Shown here in pieces: positions 1 to 8,296 of a DNA stretch of 64,000 nucleotides. Under the pieces are notes generated by a model. That model was not told the DNA's origin and made no database searches. It saw only the letters and a program-made list of their open reading frames with translations. The translations under genes were made by a program, and so were the position numbers. The DNA comes from HGM11412 sp045658325 (lineage in GTDB: Bacteria > Bacillota > Clostridia > Christensenellales > Borkfalkiaceae), in assembly GCA_045658325.1 (NCBI GenBank), contig JAZOUX010000015.1, forward strand, positions 1 to 64,000, read 5' to 3'. Numbering within the stretch: the stretch's first letter is position 1; each line of letters starts with the position of its first letter.

Positions 1-1030
1 AAAGACTCAACGCATATCGTTGGAGTCTTATTTAAAAATAAAAATTCCTATTAAACAAATTGCCGAATTGTTAGGCGTTAATTATTCCACAGTTTACCGT
101 GAAATTAAGCGTGGTGAATATATTTGTACAGAAAAAGTTTATGACGAATATGGTTTTAAAAAATTTAAAAAAACTAAACACTACAGCCCTGATATTGCGC
201 AACAGCGTTATGAGAAAAACTTAAAAAATAAAGGTGCTGATATTAAACTTGGCAACGATTATGAACTTGCAGAATATATTGAACGAAAAATTGTAGATGA
301 AAAATTATCTCCGTTAGCAGTTCTCGGTGAAATTAAATTTAAAAATTTATATTTTAAAACTACTATTTCAGTTAATACGCTTTATAGTTATATCTCTAAA
401 GGCGTATTTGAACGACTTTCAATTAAACATTTACCTATCAAAAGCACGAAGAAAAACAATAAACGTAAACTCGTTATAAAACGTGCTCCTCGTGGTACAA
501 GTATTGAAAAGAGACCTATTGACATACTTGAACGCAATACTTTTGGACACTGGGAAATGGACTGTGTTTGTGGACCTACCCGTAATAGTCTATTAGTTTT
601 GACTGAACGTTTAACTCGTAAAGAAATTATTATTCCTATTAAAACGCAGTCGTCAAACAACGTTGTTTGTTCGTTAAATAAATTAGAATATAAATACGGT
701 AATAAATTTAAAAAAATCTTTAAAAGTATTACCGTAGATAATGGTATGGAATTTAGCAACGTAGACGGACTTGAAAAATCTATTTTTAATAAACATAACA
801 AGCGTACTAAACTATATTATTGTCATCCTTATTGTTCGTGTGAACGTGGTTCTAATGAGAGAATTAACCGTGAAATACGCCGTTTAATTCCTAAAGGAAC
901 GGACCTTTCTAAAATAAGCGATAGCGAAGTTAAACAAGTTGAAATTTGGGTAAACAATTACCCTAGACAAGTGTTAGGTTTTAATACTTCTGCCAAATTA
1001 TTTAACTATTACCTAAATTTAGTTACTTAA
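1..1030 (+). CDS. IS30-family transposase, 5' end outside window
   Basis: This is a DDE transposase of the IS30 type, which cuts and joins the ends of its own insertion sequence. The reading frame is open to the window edge, and KTQRISLESYLK precedes the first possible TTG codon at 20, so the true start lies upstream. An N-terminal helix-turn-helix (IKQIAELLGVNYSTVYREIK) is followed by an integrase core. The core shows candidate catalytic residues in WEMDCV, TVDNGMEF and ERGSNERINREIRR, and that last motif is the IS30 signature. The C-terminal end looks intact. Family assignment is confident; whether the copy is active cannot be judged because the left end is missing. Confidence 0.93.
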   Translation, partial: KTQRISLESYLKIKIPIKQIAELLGVNYSTVYREIKRGEYICTEKVYDEYGFKKFKKTKHYSPDIAQQRYEKNLKNKGADIKLGNDYELAEYIERKIVDEKLSPLAVLGEIKFKNLYFKTTISVNTLYSYISKGVFERLSIKHLPIKSTKKNNKRKLVIKRAPRGTSIEKRPIDILERNTFGHWEMDCVCGPTRNSLLVLTERLTRKEIIIPIKTQSSNNVVCSLNKLEYKYGNKFKKIFKSITVDNGMEFSNVDGLEKSIFNKHNKRTKLYYCHPYCSCERGSNERINREIRRLIPKGTDLSKISDSEVKQVEIWVNNYPRQVLGFNTSAKLFNYYLNLVT

Positions 1031-1053
1031 ATTTAATATTTAACAATATAAAA

Positions 1054-1080
1054 AAAGGCAAGCCCTTACGCTTGCCTTTT
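1054..1080 (+). terminator. Terminator after the IS30 transposase
   Basis: A 9-bp perfect stem (AAAGGCAAG, 1054-1062, with CTTGCCTTT, 1071-1079) encloses an 8-nt loop and sits 23 bases after the transposase stop codon. It could also form part of the insertion sequence end. Confidence 0.7.
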
Positions 1081-1246
1081 AGTCGTGATGCTAATACATT
1101 CTAAACTTACTTAAACTTTACGTTTAATACTTTTTTATTTAATTTAACTTGTAATTTCTCATAAACTTTAAAAATTTTAAAATTTTTTAACATTTTTTTG
1201 CATTTACTCTTGACATTTTCAAAAAAATTTTACTGTATGCTAAAAT

Positions 1247-1275
1247 TTGACTTTTTTGTCTTTTTTGTGTATAAT
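1247..1275 (+). promoter_or_regulatory. Sigma-A type promoter for the NhaC gene
   Basis: TTGACT (1247-1252), a 17-base spacer and TATAAT (1270-1275) lie directly upstream of an AAGGAG ribosome binding site and the ATG at 1298. A second TTGACA occurs at about 1210 without an equally good -10 element. Confidence 0.75.
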
Positions 1276-1297
1276 TTAAAGCATTAAGGAGATTTTT

Positions 1298-2593
1298 ATG
1301 CAAGAACAGTCAACAAAAAAAGGTAATTGGTTTGCTCTATTACCTATCGCAGTTTTTTTAGTAGTATATATAGGAATAAGTTTGGCGTTTGATAACTTTT
1401 ACGCAATGAGCGTTGTCGTAGCGTTTTTAATAGCAATTTTAGTTGCTTGTTTACAAAATAAAAACCTTAAATTTGACGATAAACTTGCCGTTATGGCTCA
1501 AGGCGTTGCCGATAAAAACATTATCACCATGATTCTTATTTTCTTAGCGGCTGGTATTTTTGCGGGAACGCTTGGCAGAGAAGGTGCAAAAGCCGTTGCC
1601 GATTTATTTTTAAGTTTTATTCCCGCTAACTATTCGGCACTCGTTTTATTTATTGTTTCGTGCTTTATTTCAACGGCTATGGGTACTTCGTGTGGAACGA
1701 TTTCGGTAATAGCCCCTATCGCCCTTGAACTTGCCGTTATCACGGGTGGCTCGTTACCTCTTTACGTTGGTTCGGTTATAGGTGGTGCTATGTTTGGGGA
1801 TAATTTGTCGTTTATTTCTGACACGACTATTGCTGCAACTTCAACTCAAGGCTGTAAAATGAAAGACAAGTTTAAAGAGAACTTTTTTATTGCCCTACCC
1901 GCTGCAATAATTACCCTTATTATTTTAACGGTATTTGCTCTTACTAATCAAACTGCTAACGGTTATACTCCCGACAATATTAACTTATGGCTTCTTATTC
2001 CGTACGTTTTAGTTTTGGTTGGTGGTATTGCAGGTGTAAACGTATTCGTAGTATTGCTTGTTGGCATAGTAACGGCTATTATAATTAAACTTTCGCTTGG
2101 CTCTTTACTTTTAACGGTAATTACTTCTATGGGAAGCGGGGCTAACAGTATGTTTGAAGTAATACTCGTAACGATGCTAGTTTCAATGCTTTCGGCACTT
2201 ATAAAAGAACACGGTGGTTTTGATGCTCTTTTAAGTGGCATTAAAAAGGTATTTAAAGGTAAAGTTGGCGGTCAACTTGGTATTTCTTTACTTGTATCGG
2301 TAATGGACGTTGCTACGGCTAACAACACGGTTGCCATAGTAATTTCAGCCCCTATTGCTAAAAATATTAGCCAAGAATACGGAATAACTAACACTAAAAC
2401 GGCTTCTCTTTTAGATATATTTGGTAGCGTAGTTCAAGGAGTTTTACCTTATAGTGCGCAAATGATAACGGCAGTCAGTTTGACGGGTGTGGCTACGGGC
2501 GCAATATTTCCTTACTTGTTCTACCCTTATTTACTTGGTATAAGCACTTTAGCGTTTATAATTATACCTGCTTTATTTAAAAAGAAAGCGTAA
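1298..2593 (+). CDS. NhaC-family Na+/H+ antiporter
   Basis: This is an integral membrane antiporter of the NhaC ion-transporter family, expected to exchange Na+ for H+ (some relatives exchange malate/lactate). The 431 residues form about 11-12 hydrophobic segments. The conserved mid-region STAMGTSCGTISVIAPIA and GAMFGDNLSFISDTTIAAT carries the polar and acidic residues typical of the family, and VMDVATANNTVAIVI matches the second half-repeat. AAGGAG seven bases before the ATG fixes the start, and a good promoter and terminator make it a single-gene unit. The exact substrate is inferred from family only. Confidence 0.88.
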   Translation: MQEQSTKKGNWFALLPIAVFLVVYIGISLAFDNFYAMSVVVAFLIAILVACLQNKNLKFDDKLAVMAQGVADKNIITMILIFLAAGIFAGTLGREGAKAVADLFLSFIPANYSALVLFIVSCFISTAMGTSCGTISVIAPIALELAVITGGSLPLYVGSVIGGAMFGDNLSFISDTTIAATSTQGCKMKDKFKENFFIALPAAIITLIILTVFALTNQTANGYTPDNINLWLLIPYVLVLVGGIAGVNVFVVLLVGIVTAIIIKLSLGSLLLTVITSMGSGANSMFEVILVTMLVSMLSALIKEHGGFDALLSGIKKVFKGKVGGQLGISLLVSVMDVATANNTVAIVISAPIAKNISQEYGITNTKTASLLDIFGSVVQGVLPYSAQMITAVSLTGVATGAIFPYLFYPYLLGISTLAFIIIPALFKKKA

Positions 2594-2599
2594 TATTGA

Positions 2600-2630
2600 A
2601 AAAAGTTCAACCCCCGTTGGACTTTTTCTT
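2600..2630 (+). terminator. Terminator after the NhaC gene
   Basis: A 12-bp stem (2600-2611 with 2616-2627, one G-U pair) with a CCCC loop is followed by a T-rich run. The arm GTTGGACTTTTT recurs in the hairpin at 3384-3457. Confidence 0.85.
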
Positions 2631-2652
2631 TTTTATTTGTTATAATTTAGTT

Positions 2653-3369
2653 ATGAATAAGAATTTTATTAATTACGCTCACCGTGGGGCAAGCGAATAC
2701 TGTCCTGAAAATACTTTACTTTCATTTTATACCGGTCTTTATATGGGCGCTAACGGTATTTAAACAGACGTTCAACTTACTAAAGACGGCATTGCCGAGC
2801 TTTTTCACGACGATACGTTACTTAGGGTAACGGGTGAACAAGGTTCTATTAGTGATTATACTCTTAGCGAACTTAAAAAGTTTTGGGTTAGTAAGAACGG
2901 GTTAAAAGATAAAATTATTACTCTTGACGAGTTTTTTGAAAGATTTAAACATTTTTCAATTACCTTAGCTATTGAACTTAAAGGTGATAAAACGGCTTTA
3001 CCTACGGCTTCTCTTATTAAAAAACACAACCTTGAAAACAAAGTAATAGCAACGTCGTTTAAATATAGCGAACTTTTAGATATTCACAAAGTTATGCCAA
3101 CTTTACGCTTAGGGTATTTAAACATAGGCGAAGTAACGGTTAAACTTTTAGATAAAATGAAAAAAGACGGAATTTGCGAAATTTGCCCCGACGCTAAAAT
3201 AGTAACCAAAGAAAACTGTGAAAAATGGCATAGTTTAGGCTTTAACGTACGGGCTTGGGGCGTAACAAATACGACTTTTATGAAAAATCTTTTACTTGCT
3301 GGCGTTGACGGTATGACGGTAAACTTTCCCGATAAACTTACGAACGAATTATTAAAACTTGATAATTAA
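2653..3369 (+). pseudogene. Glycerophosphodiester phosphodiesterase with an in-frame stop
   Basis: Read through one stop, this is a complete GDPD-family phosphodiesterase of about 238 residues, which would hydrolyse glycerophosphodiesters to glycerol-3-phosphate and an alcohol. It has the catalytic HRG (AHRGASEYCPENTL) and HDD (LFHDDTLLRVTG) motifs. At 2761-2763 a TAA replaces the GAA expected in GANGI(E)TDVQLTKDG, where the Glu normally binds the catalytic metal, so one G-to-T change explains the break. The second part, from 2764 to 3369, is otherwise intact, which suggests a recent lesion or a sequence error. TATAAT at 2641-2646 ends six bases before the ATG and there is no Shine-Dalgarno, so the mRNA may be leaderless. 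Confidence 0.85.
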
Positions 3370-3383
3370 AAAGTTTAAATATT

Positions 3384-3457
3384 AAAAGTCCAACTTTTTG
3401 AAATACACTTCTTAAAATATCTATCTTTTGGAGTGTTCTTCAAAGAGTTGGACTTTT
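3384..3457. terminator. Long hairpin, bidirectional terminator
   Basis: A 19-bp outer stem (3384-3402 with 3439-3457, one wobble) continues inward through a second paired segment (ACAC/GTGT region) to an 18-nt loop. T-runs lie on both strands. It sits between the converging GDPD and PII-like genes and probably ends both transcripts. Confidence 0.75.
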
Positions 3458-3509
3458 TGTTTTAGTTTTTTAATTTGTTTAATTTTAAGTTCTTGCTTAG
3501 ATTAAAATT

Positions 3510-3857
3510 TTAATCGTTTTTTTCTTCTTTTTCAACTTGCGCTGGTTTTTCGTCAATACCAACAACTTCGTCTACCGGCATTGCAAAGGCAATTCCTTGC
3601 GCTTCGTTTGTAGAACCTACCGAATTGTATAAACCCTTTAAAATTCCGTCGACTAAATCACTTTTAGCAAGTATCATAACAATTTCCTTTTCGGGAGTAA
3701 TTGAAATATTAAAAATCTTTTCGGCTTCTTTTGAAATCGTTCCCCTACCGTTAATTACCGTGCCACCTTTTGCGCCACATGCCTTAGCAGTTTCCATAAC
3801 CATATCTGAATAGCCGTCGTTTACGATTGCAAAAACGCATTTATAACCCTTTTTCAT
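3510..3857 (-). CDS. PII-like regulatory protein (second in operon)
   Basis: This small protein (115 aa) has the PII/GlnB-like ferredoxin fold pattern: a first beta strand (YKCVFAIVNDG), GAKGGTVINGRGT resembling the PII T-loop base and B-loop region, and a final IAFAMPVDEVVGI strand. PII proteins bind ATP/ADP and other small effectors and gate membrane transporters by docking a loop into them. The start codon overlaps the stop of the preceding gene by one base (TAATG), so the two are translationally coupled. It lacks the classical uridylylation region, so it is better called PII-like than GlnB. Function is inferred from fold pattern and operon position. Confidence 0.75.
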   Translation of the reverse strand: MKKGYKCVFAIVNDGYSDMVMETAKACGAKGGTVINGRGTISKEAEKIFNISITPEKEIVMILAKSDLVDGILKGLYNSVGSTNEAQGIAFAMPVDEVVGIDEKPAQVEKEEKND

Positions 3858-4264
3858 TATTTTTTACCCCCTTCTTTTACCGTTCTATCGTTGCTCAATA
3901 ATTGATATATAGACACGCCGATTATACTGTCTAATGAAATAGTGTACGCAATACCTTTACCGTTTTTAACCGTTTTAAACTTTTCAGCGAGCGTTTCCAT
4001 AGCATCTTTAATTTTATCTTCCCTAATAAACGAAAGTAAAATTGCCTTATCGCTTTCTGAAATTCCAAGTAAAGAAAGCATTTGCGAGTTCGCCGTTCCT
4101 TTGCCGTATAAAATCATTTGAACGTTTACTTCAAACTGCTCTAATAAATCGACGTAAAATATCGCCTTGCTTCTATCTACAACGGTAATTAAAATTTTTA
4201 TTTTATGAACGTTAGACGTTTGTTTTTCAACTTTTTTACTGTCTTTAATTGCCTTTCTAGCCAT
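3857..4264 (-). CDS. PII-like regulatory protein (first in operon)
   Basis: This 135-residue protein has a basic N-terminal tail of about 20 residues followed by a degenerate PII-like domain: KIKILITVVDRSKA, GKGTANSQMLSLLGISESD, and GKGIAYTISLDSIIGVSIYQ. It is clearly divergent from its downstream neighbour, so the pair may form two sensors or a hetero-oligomer. It lies eight bases after the DUF1538 gene on the same strand, which strongly suggests that it regulates that transporter. What it senses cannot be read from the sequence. Confidence 0.65.
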   Translation of the reverse strand: MARKAIKDSKKVEKQTSNVHKIKILITVVDRSKAIFYVDLLEQFEVNVQMILYGKGTANSQMLSLLGISESDKAILLSFIREDKIKDAMETLAEKFKTVKNGKGIAYTISLDSIIGVSIYQLLSNDRTVKEGGKK

Positions 4265-4272
4265 ATTAACTC

Positions 4273-5790
4273 CTATAAAAAACGAATAATTTGGTCGTCT
4301 TTATCGTCCAAAATCTTTCTCATTGCAAGTTTTTCGCTAAATTTCTTTCTAAAAATAGACGTAAACCCTAATAATTGAATAGTGATAAGCGGTGTCATTG
4401 CAACCATTGCTACTATACCGAAAGCGTCTGACAAAATATTACCACCGAAAGCAACGCAAGCGCCGATAGCAAAAGGCAATATGAACGTTGACGTAAGTGG
4501 ACCAGACGCTACACCACCAGAGTCGAAAGCGATTGCCGTATAAATTTTAGGCACGAAAAAAGAAAGCCCTAGCGATATTAAATAACCCGGAATTAAATAG
4601 TACAAAATTGAAAAGCCGAAGATTATTCTTATAACCGATAAGCAAATAGATAAACCAACACCCACGCTTAACGCTATCATCATAGCCTTTTTTGAAATAG
4701 TACCGTGAGTAATTTCTTCAACTTGTTTGTTTAAAACGTGAACTGCCGGTTCTGCTAAAACGACTACTAAACCTAACACGAAGCCGACAATAGATACGGC
4801 AATAGGCGAAGTTTTTGCAAGTTCTTGCCCCATTTTAAAACCTATTGGCATAAAGCCAACGTGTACTGCCGTTAAGAATACGATTAAGCCAACGTATGTA
4901 AACGCCGTGCCAATTAAAATTTGAATTATCTTCTTTTTAGACAATTTTAAAAAGATAAAGTTAATTATAAAAAAGAAAGTTACTACTAAGCCAAGAGCAA
5001 TACTAACGTCTTTAGCAGTTTTTAAAAGCGTACTTAAAACGTAAGGCATAATATTTTCAGCCAATGCGTAATCGCTAACGTTAGGTGTAGCAATATCTCC
5101 ACCTTTAACTAAACTTAAAATTAAAACGGCTAAAATAGGACCAACCGAACACATTGCAACTAAGCCAAAACTGTTTTCGTTTGAACTTCTTCCACCTATA
5201 GCACTCGCTATACCAACGCCAAGCGCCATTATAAAAGGTACTGTAATAGGACCGGTGGTTACCCCACCAGAGTCAAACGAAAGTGGAATTAGTTGGAAAT
5301 TATTCGAGTCGATTGAAAGAACGAATAAAGCCAAAGCAAATAACACCATATAAAAATATATAAGCATACTTGCTAGGTCTTTTTTAAAGACTATTTTTAA
5401 CGTTGCAATTAACAAAAATAAACCTACGCCGACCCCAACGAAAATTATAATTAAATTGCTTCCTACTTGGCTTGCAAGTACGGTTAAATCGGGTTCGGCA
5501 ATAGTTATTAATAGTCCCATTGCAAAACATATTAATAAAAGCAATTTTAAGTTTTTAGACTTAGTTAAACCTGAACCGACGTATTCGCCCATAGGAGTCA
5601 TAGCAACGTCTGCCCCAAGCGTAAAAAATCCAATACCTAAAATTAAAAATAAAGCGCACACGCTAAAAACGGCAATCTCGTTAACCGACAAATTAACAAG
5701 TGGCGTAAAATTTAAAATTATAACTATTAGCGTTACGGGTAATACCGAGATTAAAGATTCTTTAATTTTGCCGTATAATAACTTTTTCAT
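4273..5790 (-). CDS. DUF1538 membrane protein, internally duplicated
   Basis: A 505-residue integral membrane protein of the DUF1538 family built from two homologous halves. Both halves carry an AEP motif (ITIAEPDLTVLASQV; VVLAEPAVHVLNKQV) and a DSGG motif (FDSGGVTTGPITVPFI; FDSGGVASGPLTSTFI) followed by a Gly-rich helix. From memory, the separate DUF1538 proteins UmpA and UmpB of a Halomonas have been reported to act together as a Na+(Li+,K+)/H+ antiporter; here both units are in one chain. It begins an operon with two PII-like genes. A GCGGAG ribosome binding site precedes the ATG. Family is confident, transport function is inferred. Confidence 0.85.
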   Translation of the reverse strand: MKKLLYGKIKESLISVLPVTLIVIILNFTPLVNLSVNEIAVFSVCALFLILGIGFFTLGADVAMTPMGEYVGSGLTKSKNLKLLLLICFAMGLLITIAEPDLTVLASQVGSNLIIIFVGVGVGLFLLIATLKIVFKKDLASMLIYFYMVLFALALFVLSIDSNNFQLIPLSFDSGGVTTGPITVPFIMALGVGIASAIGGRSSNENSFGLVAMCSVGPILAVLILSLVKGGDIATPNVSDYALAENIMPYVLSTLLKTAKDVSIALGLVVTFFFIINFIFLKLSKKKIIQILIGTAFTYVGLIVFLTAVHVGFMPIGFKMGQELAKTSPIAVSIVGFVLGLVVVLAEPAVHVLNKQVEEITHGTISKKAMMIALSVGVGLSICLSVIRIIFGFSILYYLIPGYLISLGLSFFVPKIYTAIAFDSGGVASGPLTSTFILPFAIGACVAFGGNILSDAFGIVAMVAMTPLITIQLLGFTSIFRKKFSEKLAMRKILDDKDDQIIRFL

Positions 5791-5889
5791 AACTAACTCC
5801 GCAATTATTCTATCACAAAAAAATTAAAAATAAAAGCAAAAATGAATTTTTTTTGTATTTTTTCATTTGTAAATGAAATTGGCTAAAAG

Positions 5890-6030
5890 TGATTTGTAAA
5901 ACCTATTTCGTTATATTGCGACTTGTAGTCGCTGTTATATTAAATAAATTCATAACTTGCCGTACGAAAATATCACTAAGCCATAAAATTTTTTGCTTGG
6001 CGCTATCGCCTATGGCAAGAGCGACTAACC
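5890..6030. repeat. Degenerate miniature-hairpin repeat
   Basis: This intergenic stretch holds short palindromic words such as GCGACTTGTAGTCGC, separated by linkers GTTATATT, CATAACTTGCC and AATATCACT. The same linkers recur in the much clearer array at 18250-18589, so this looks like an eroded copy. No credible gene is present. Confidence 0.5.
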
Positions 6031-6037
6031 TACTTTA

Positions 6038-6988
6038 TTATTTTGAAAACAATCTTTTTGCGTTGTTGTAAAAAATATCTTCAACGTCTTTAAAAGTTAA
6101 GTCAAGCATAATTGAAGCCTGCCTTATTGCTAAAATATTTTCTTCATATATTTTTAAAAACGGTACTTCTTTTTGTAGATTTGGACAAGTTTCTTCTAAA
6201 ACCCAACAAAATTTATCAGCGATTGAAATTGGCTTGCCTTTTAAATTTGAAATAGGATAGTCAGTACCCCACGTTACCCTACTCGTTCCACATTTTTTAA
6301 TAATTTGGAATATTGACGGGCTTTCGCATATTGCTGAAAAATCAAACCATACGTTATCTAAATGCTTAATTTTATCAACGCTTTCAACGGCAGTCCACGA
6401 AGCGAAAGAAGTAGCGCAATGCGCTAAAATTAACGTGGCGTTTGGATATTTTTTAGCCATTTTAATTATATAGTTTAAGTTATCGTTATCACTTAAAGCC
6501 TTGTCTTTTACCATATGTAAAGTTATAACCTTATTGTACTTATCGGCTATACAAAAAGCACTTTCTGGCAAATAATCTTCAATATTTAAATTAAAGGTTG
6601 ATTTTTGCTTGTTAAGTGAGTGATAGCACTTAAACCCAACGATTTGTTCACTTTTTATTCTACTTAAAACGCTTTCTTCACTTTCGTAAGGCATTACTAA
6701 AATTTCGCCAACGTTAAAAGGATTTTTATATAATTCATTATATAAAGCGTCGTCACATACTTTTAAAAAATCGTTGTTTAACGCTATTTTTCTAGACGGA
6801 TACGGCAAAATATTTACTTCAATTCCTCTACCTGAAAACGAGTTTTGCATATCCAAATAATAGTTTTGTAGCGTCACGCTTTTATCTTTGCCTAGCATAT
6901 ACTCTTTATCGTATAAATGCATATGAACATCGAACATTTTATTTGGCAAAAAGTCGTTTATTATTTTTTTAATTTCTAAATCGTTCAT
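6038..6988 (-). CDS. Amidohydrolase-2 family metal-dependent hydrolase
   Basis: A 316-residue TIM-barrel hydrolase of the amidohydrolase-2 (ACMSD-like) type. Metal ligands are visible in order: MFDVHMHLYD near the N-terminus, VITLHMVKD and LILAHCATSF in the middle, and RVTWGTDYPISN near residue 245 supplying the catalytic Asp. Proteins of this type hydrolyse or decarboxylate small organic substrates, but the sequence does not reveal which one. It stands alone between two AT-rich intergenic stretches, so context gives no help. Confidence 0.75.
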   Translation of the reverse strand: MNDLEIKKIINDFLPNKMFDVHMHLYDKEYMLGKDKSVTLQNYYLDMQNSFSGRGIEVNILPYPSRKIALNNDFLKVCDDALYNELYKNPFNVGEILVMPYESEESVLSRIKSEQIVGFKCYHSLNKQKSTFNLNIEDYLPESAFCIADKYNKVITLHMVKDKALSDNDNLNYIIKMAKKYPNATLILAHCATSFASWTAVESVDKIKHLDNVWFDFSAICESPSIFQIIKKCGTSRVTWGTDYPISNLKGKPISIADKFCWVLEETCPNLQKEVPFLKIYEENILAIRQASIMLDLTFKDVEDIFYNNAKRLFSK

Positions 6989-7271
6989 TATTTTAATTAA
7001 ACCACGTTGATTATAATTTTGCTTGGCGTTTTTTAAAACGTAACGTCTTTATTTTGATAAAAAGAAAAGACGGTACCGATAGCAAAACAAATTTTCATCT
7101 ATATTATCACCGAAAATTGAAAAGTGATATAAAGTAACAGTTACTTCAAAAATAAACGGTATTAAAACACCGATTTTTGTTTTTGACGTAAACTAGTTAA
7201 TTACCCTTAAAATTCGTCTTGTAACGTAACAAAGTTCATTTATTAATTTACCTAACTATTTTATGCGTATT
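6989..7271. other. Intergenic region, no gene seen
   Basis: 283 bases of AT-rich sequence between two minus-strand genes. It contains several short dyads (for example TATCAC/GTGATA around 7105-7135) but no ORF with a ribosome binding site and no terminator with a clean T-run. Confidence 0.5.
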
Positions 7272-8249
7272 TTAACCGAAATAATAAGTGTTTAAAATTT
7301 TGCCATCACTACTAGTAACGGTAATTCTAAAATCGTTAGGGTTTATATAGTAAGCGCAACCTTTTATATTCGGACCGTCAAAATTAGCAATTCTAAGTAA
7401 AGGATTAGATGCGAAAGTATCTATAAAAATACCGTCTCTACGCCCATCAGTGTAATGACCACGACCAATGCCACCGTCAGCATACCAAATCATTGACGTA
7501 CCGTATAAGTAATTGTTGTAAAATTTACCAAAATCTAAATCGCCGTTGTGATGATGATAACAACCCATACCGTTACGCGTACCCGCTAAAAATTCGCCAA
7601 AATATTTATCGCCGTCAGCCCAATGCACTATACCGTAACCGTTAAGTTCACCACCTATTACTTGCACCTTGCCTTCGTACGGACAGTCGTAATCGTAATC
7701 ATATATACGCTCAACTTTTTTTGACTTGTCAAAAGGCATCATAAAAAGTCGCCAAGGAGTTAAATTATAACCACCACCCGTACTAATTTTTGTAAGATAC
7801 CTTGTAACGTTACGTTTACTATCTACGTTTACAAAGTACAAGTAGCCGTCTTTATAACAAACGCCCCTATCTTTTAACGTACCGTGCTCGTAATAACATA
7901 TAACGTAACTACCGTCAATATAACTTGAAGATATATAAAAGCCGTCGTATTTACAATTTGAGTCAACCGTACTAAAATTTACATACTTTTCGTAAACGAA
8001 AGTCATATAAGGGCCGTAAATTTTGCCGTTTTTGATATAACATAAATAACTTTCTTCATCGTAGTCTTTACCCCTATGCATAAACTGACCGTCGTAGCCC
8101 CCGTTACGATGCAATTCCGTTACATTAAGCGATTTGTCTGGTTTTACATAAAAACCAGTGCCGGTAGGGGTAGAGCCGTTAATTACTTCGCCCCAATAGT
8201 AATTACCACTACTTAAATTTATACTTGCCGTATTTATTTTATTTAACAT
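7272..8249 (-). CDS. MORN-repeat protein
   Basis: A 325-residue protein whose second half carries MORN-like repeats: GYGIVHWADGDKYFGEF, RNGMGCYHHHNGDLDFGKF and YGTSMIWYADGGIGRG, with a more degenerate YDG(Q/F) pattern in the first half. MORN repeats form an open beta meander and usually mediate protein or lipid contacts. No signal peptide or membrane segment is apparent, so it is probably cytoplasmic. AAGGAG precedes the ATG. Neighbouring genes are unrelated, so its role remains unknown. Confidence 0.7.
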   Translation of the reverse strand: MLNKINTASINLSSGNYYWGEVINGSTPTGTGFYVKPDKSLNVTELHRNGGYDGQFMHRGKDYDEESYLCYIKNGKIYGPYMTFVYEKYVNFSTVDSNCKYDGFYISSSYIDGSYVICYYEHGTLKDRGVCYKDGYLYFVNVDSKRNVTRYLTKISTGGGYNLTPWRLFMMPFDKSKKVERIYDYDYDCPYEGKVQVIGGELNGYGIVHWADGDKYFGEFLAGTRNGMGCYHHHNGDLDFGKFYNNYLYGTSMIWYADGGIGRGHYTDGRRDGIFIDTFASNPLLRIANFDGPNIKGCAYYINPNDFRITVTSSDGKILNTYYFG

Positions 8250-8296
8250 AATTACTCCTTTTATATTTTTATTAATATAATAATTAGTTAATACTT

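Larger units (their letters stand above)
1..1080 (+). mobile_element. IS30-like insertion sequence, right part
   Basis: The element is inferred from the transposase that fills it. Its right boundary probably lies at or just after the hairpin at 1054-1079, but no terminal inverted repeat can be confirmed because the left end is outside the window. Confidence 0.6.

Noticed and set aside
388..801. Minus-strand frame of 137 codons inside the transposase
   Set aside because: It lies antisense to a clear IS30 gene and has no ribosome binding site or family resemblance.
2761..2763. TAA recoded as an amino acid in this organism
   Set aside because: Many intact genes here end with TAA at the expected length, so general recoding is excluded.
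5889..6071. Plus-strand 60-codon frame in the intergenic repeat
   Set aside because: It is formed by hairpin repeat sequence and lacks a ribosome binding site.
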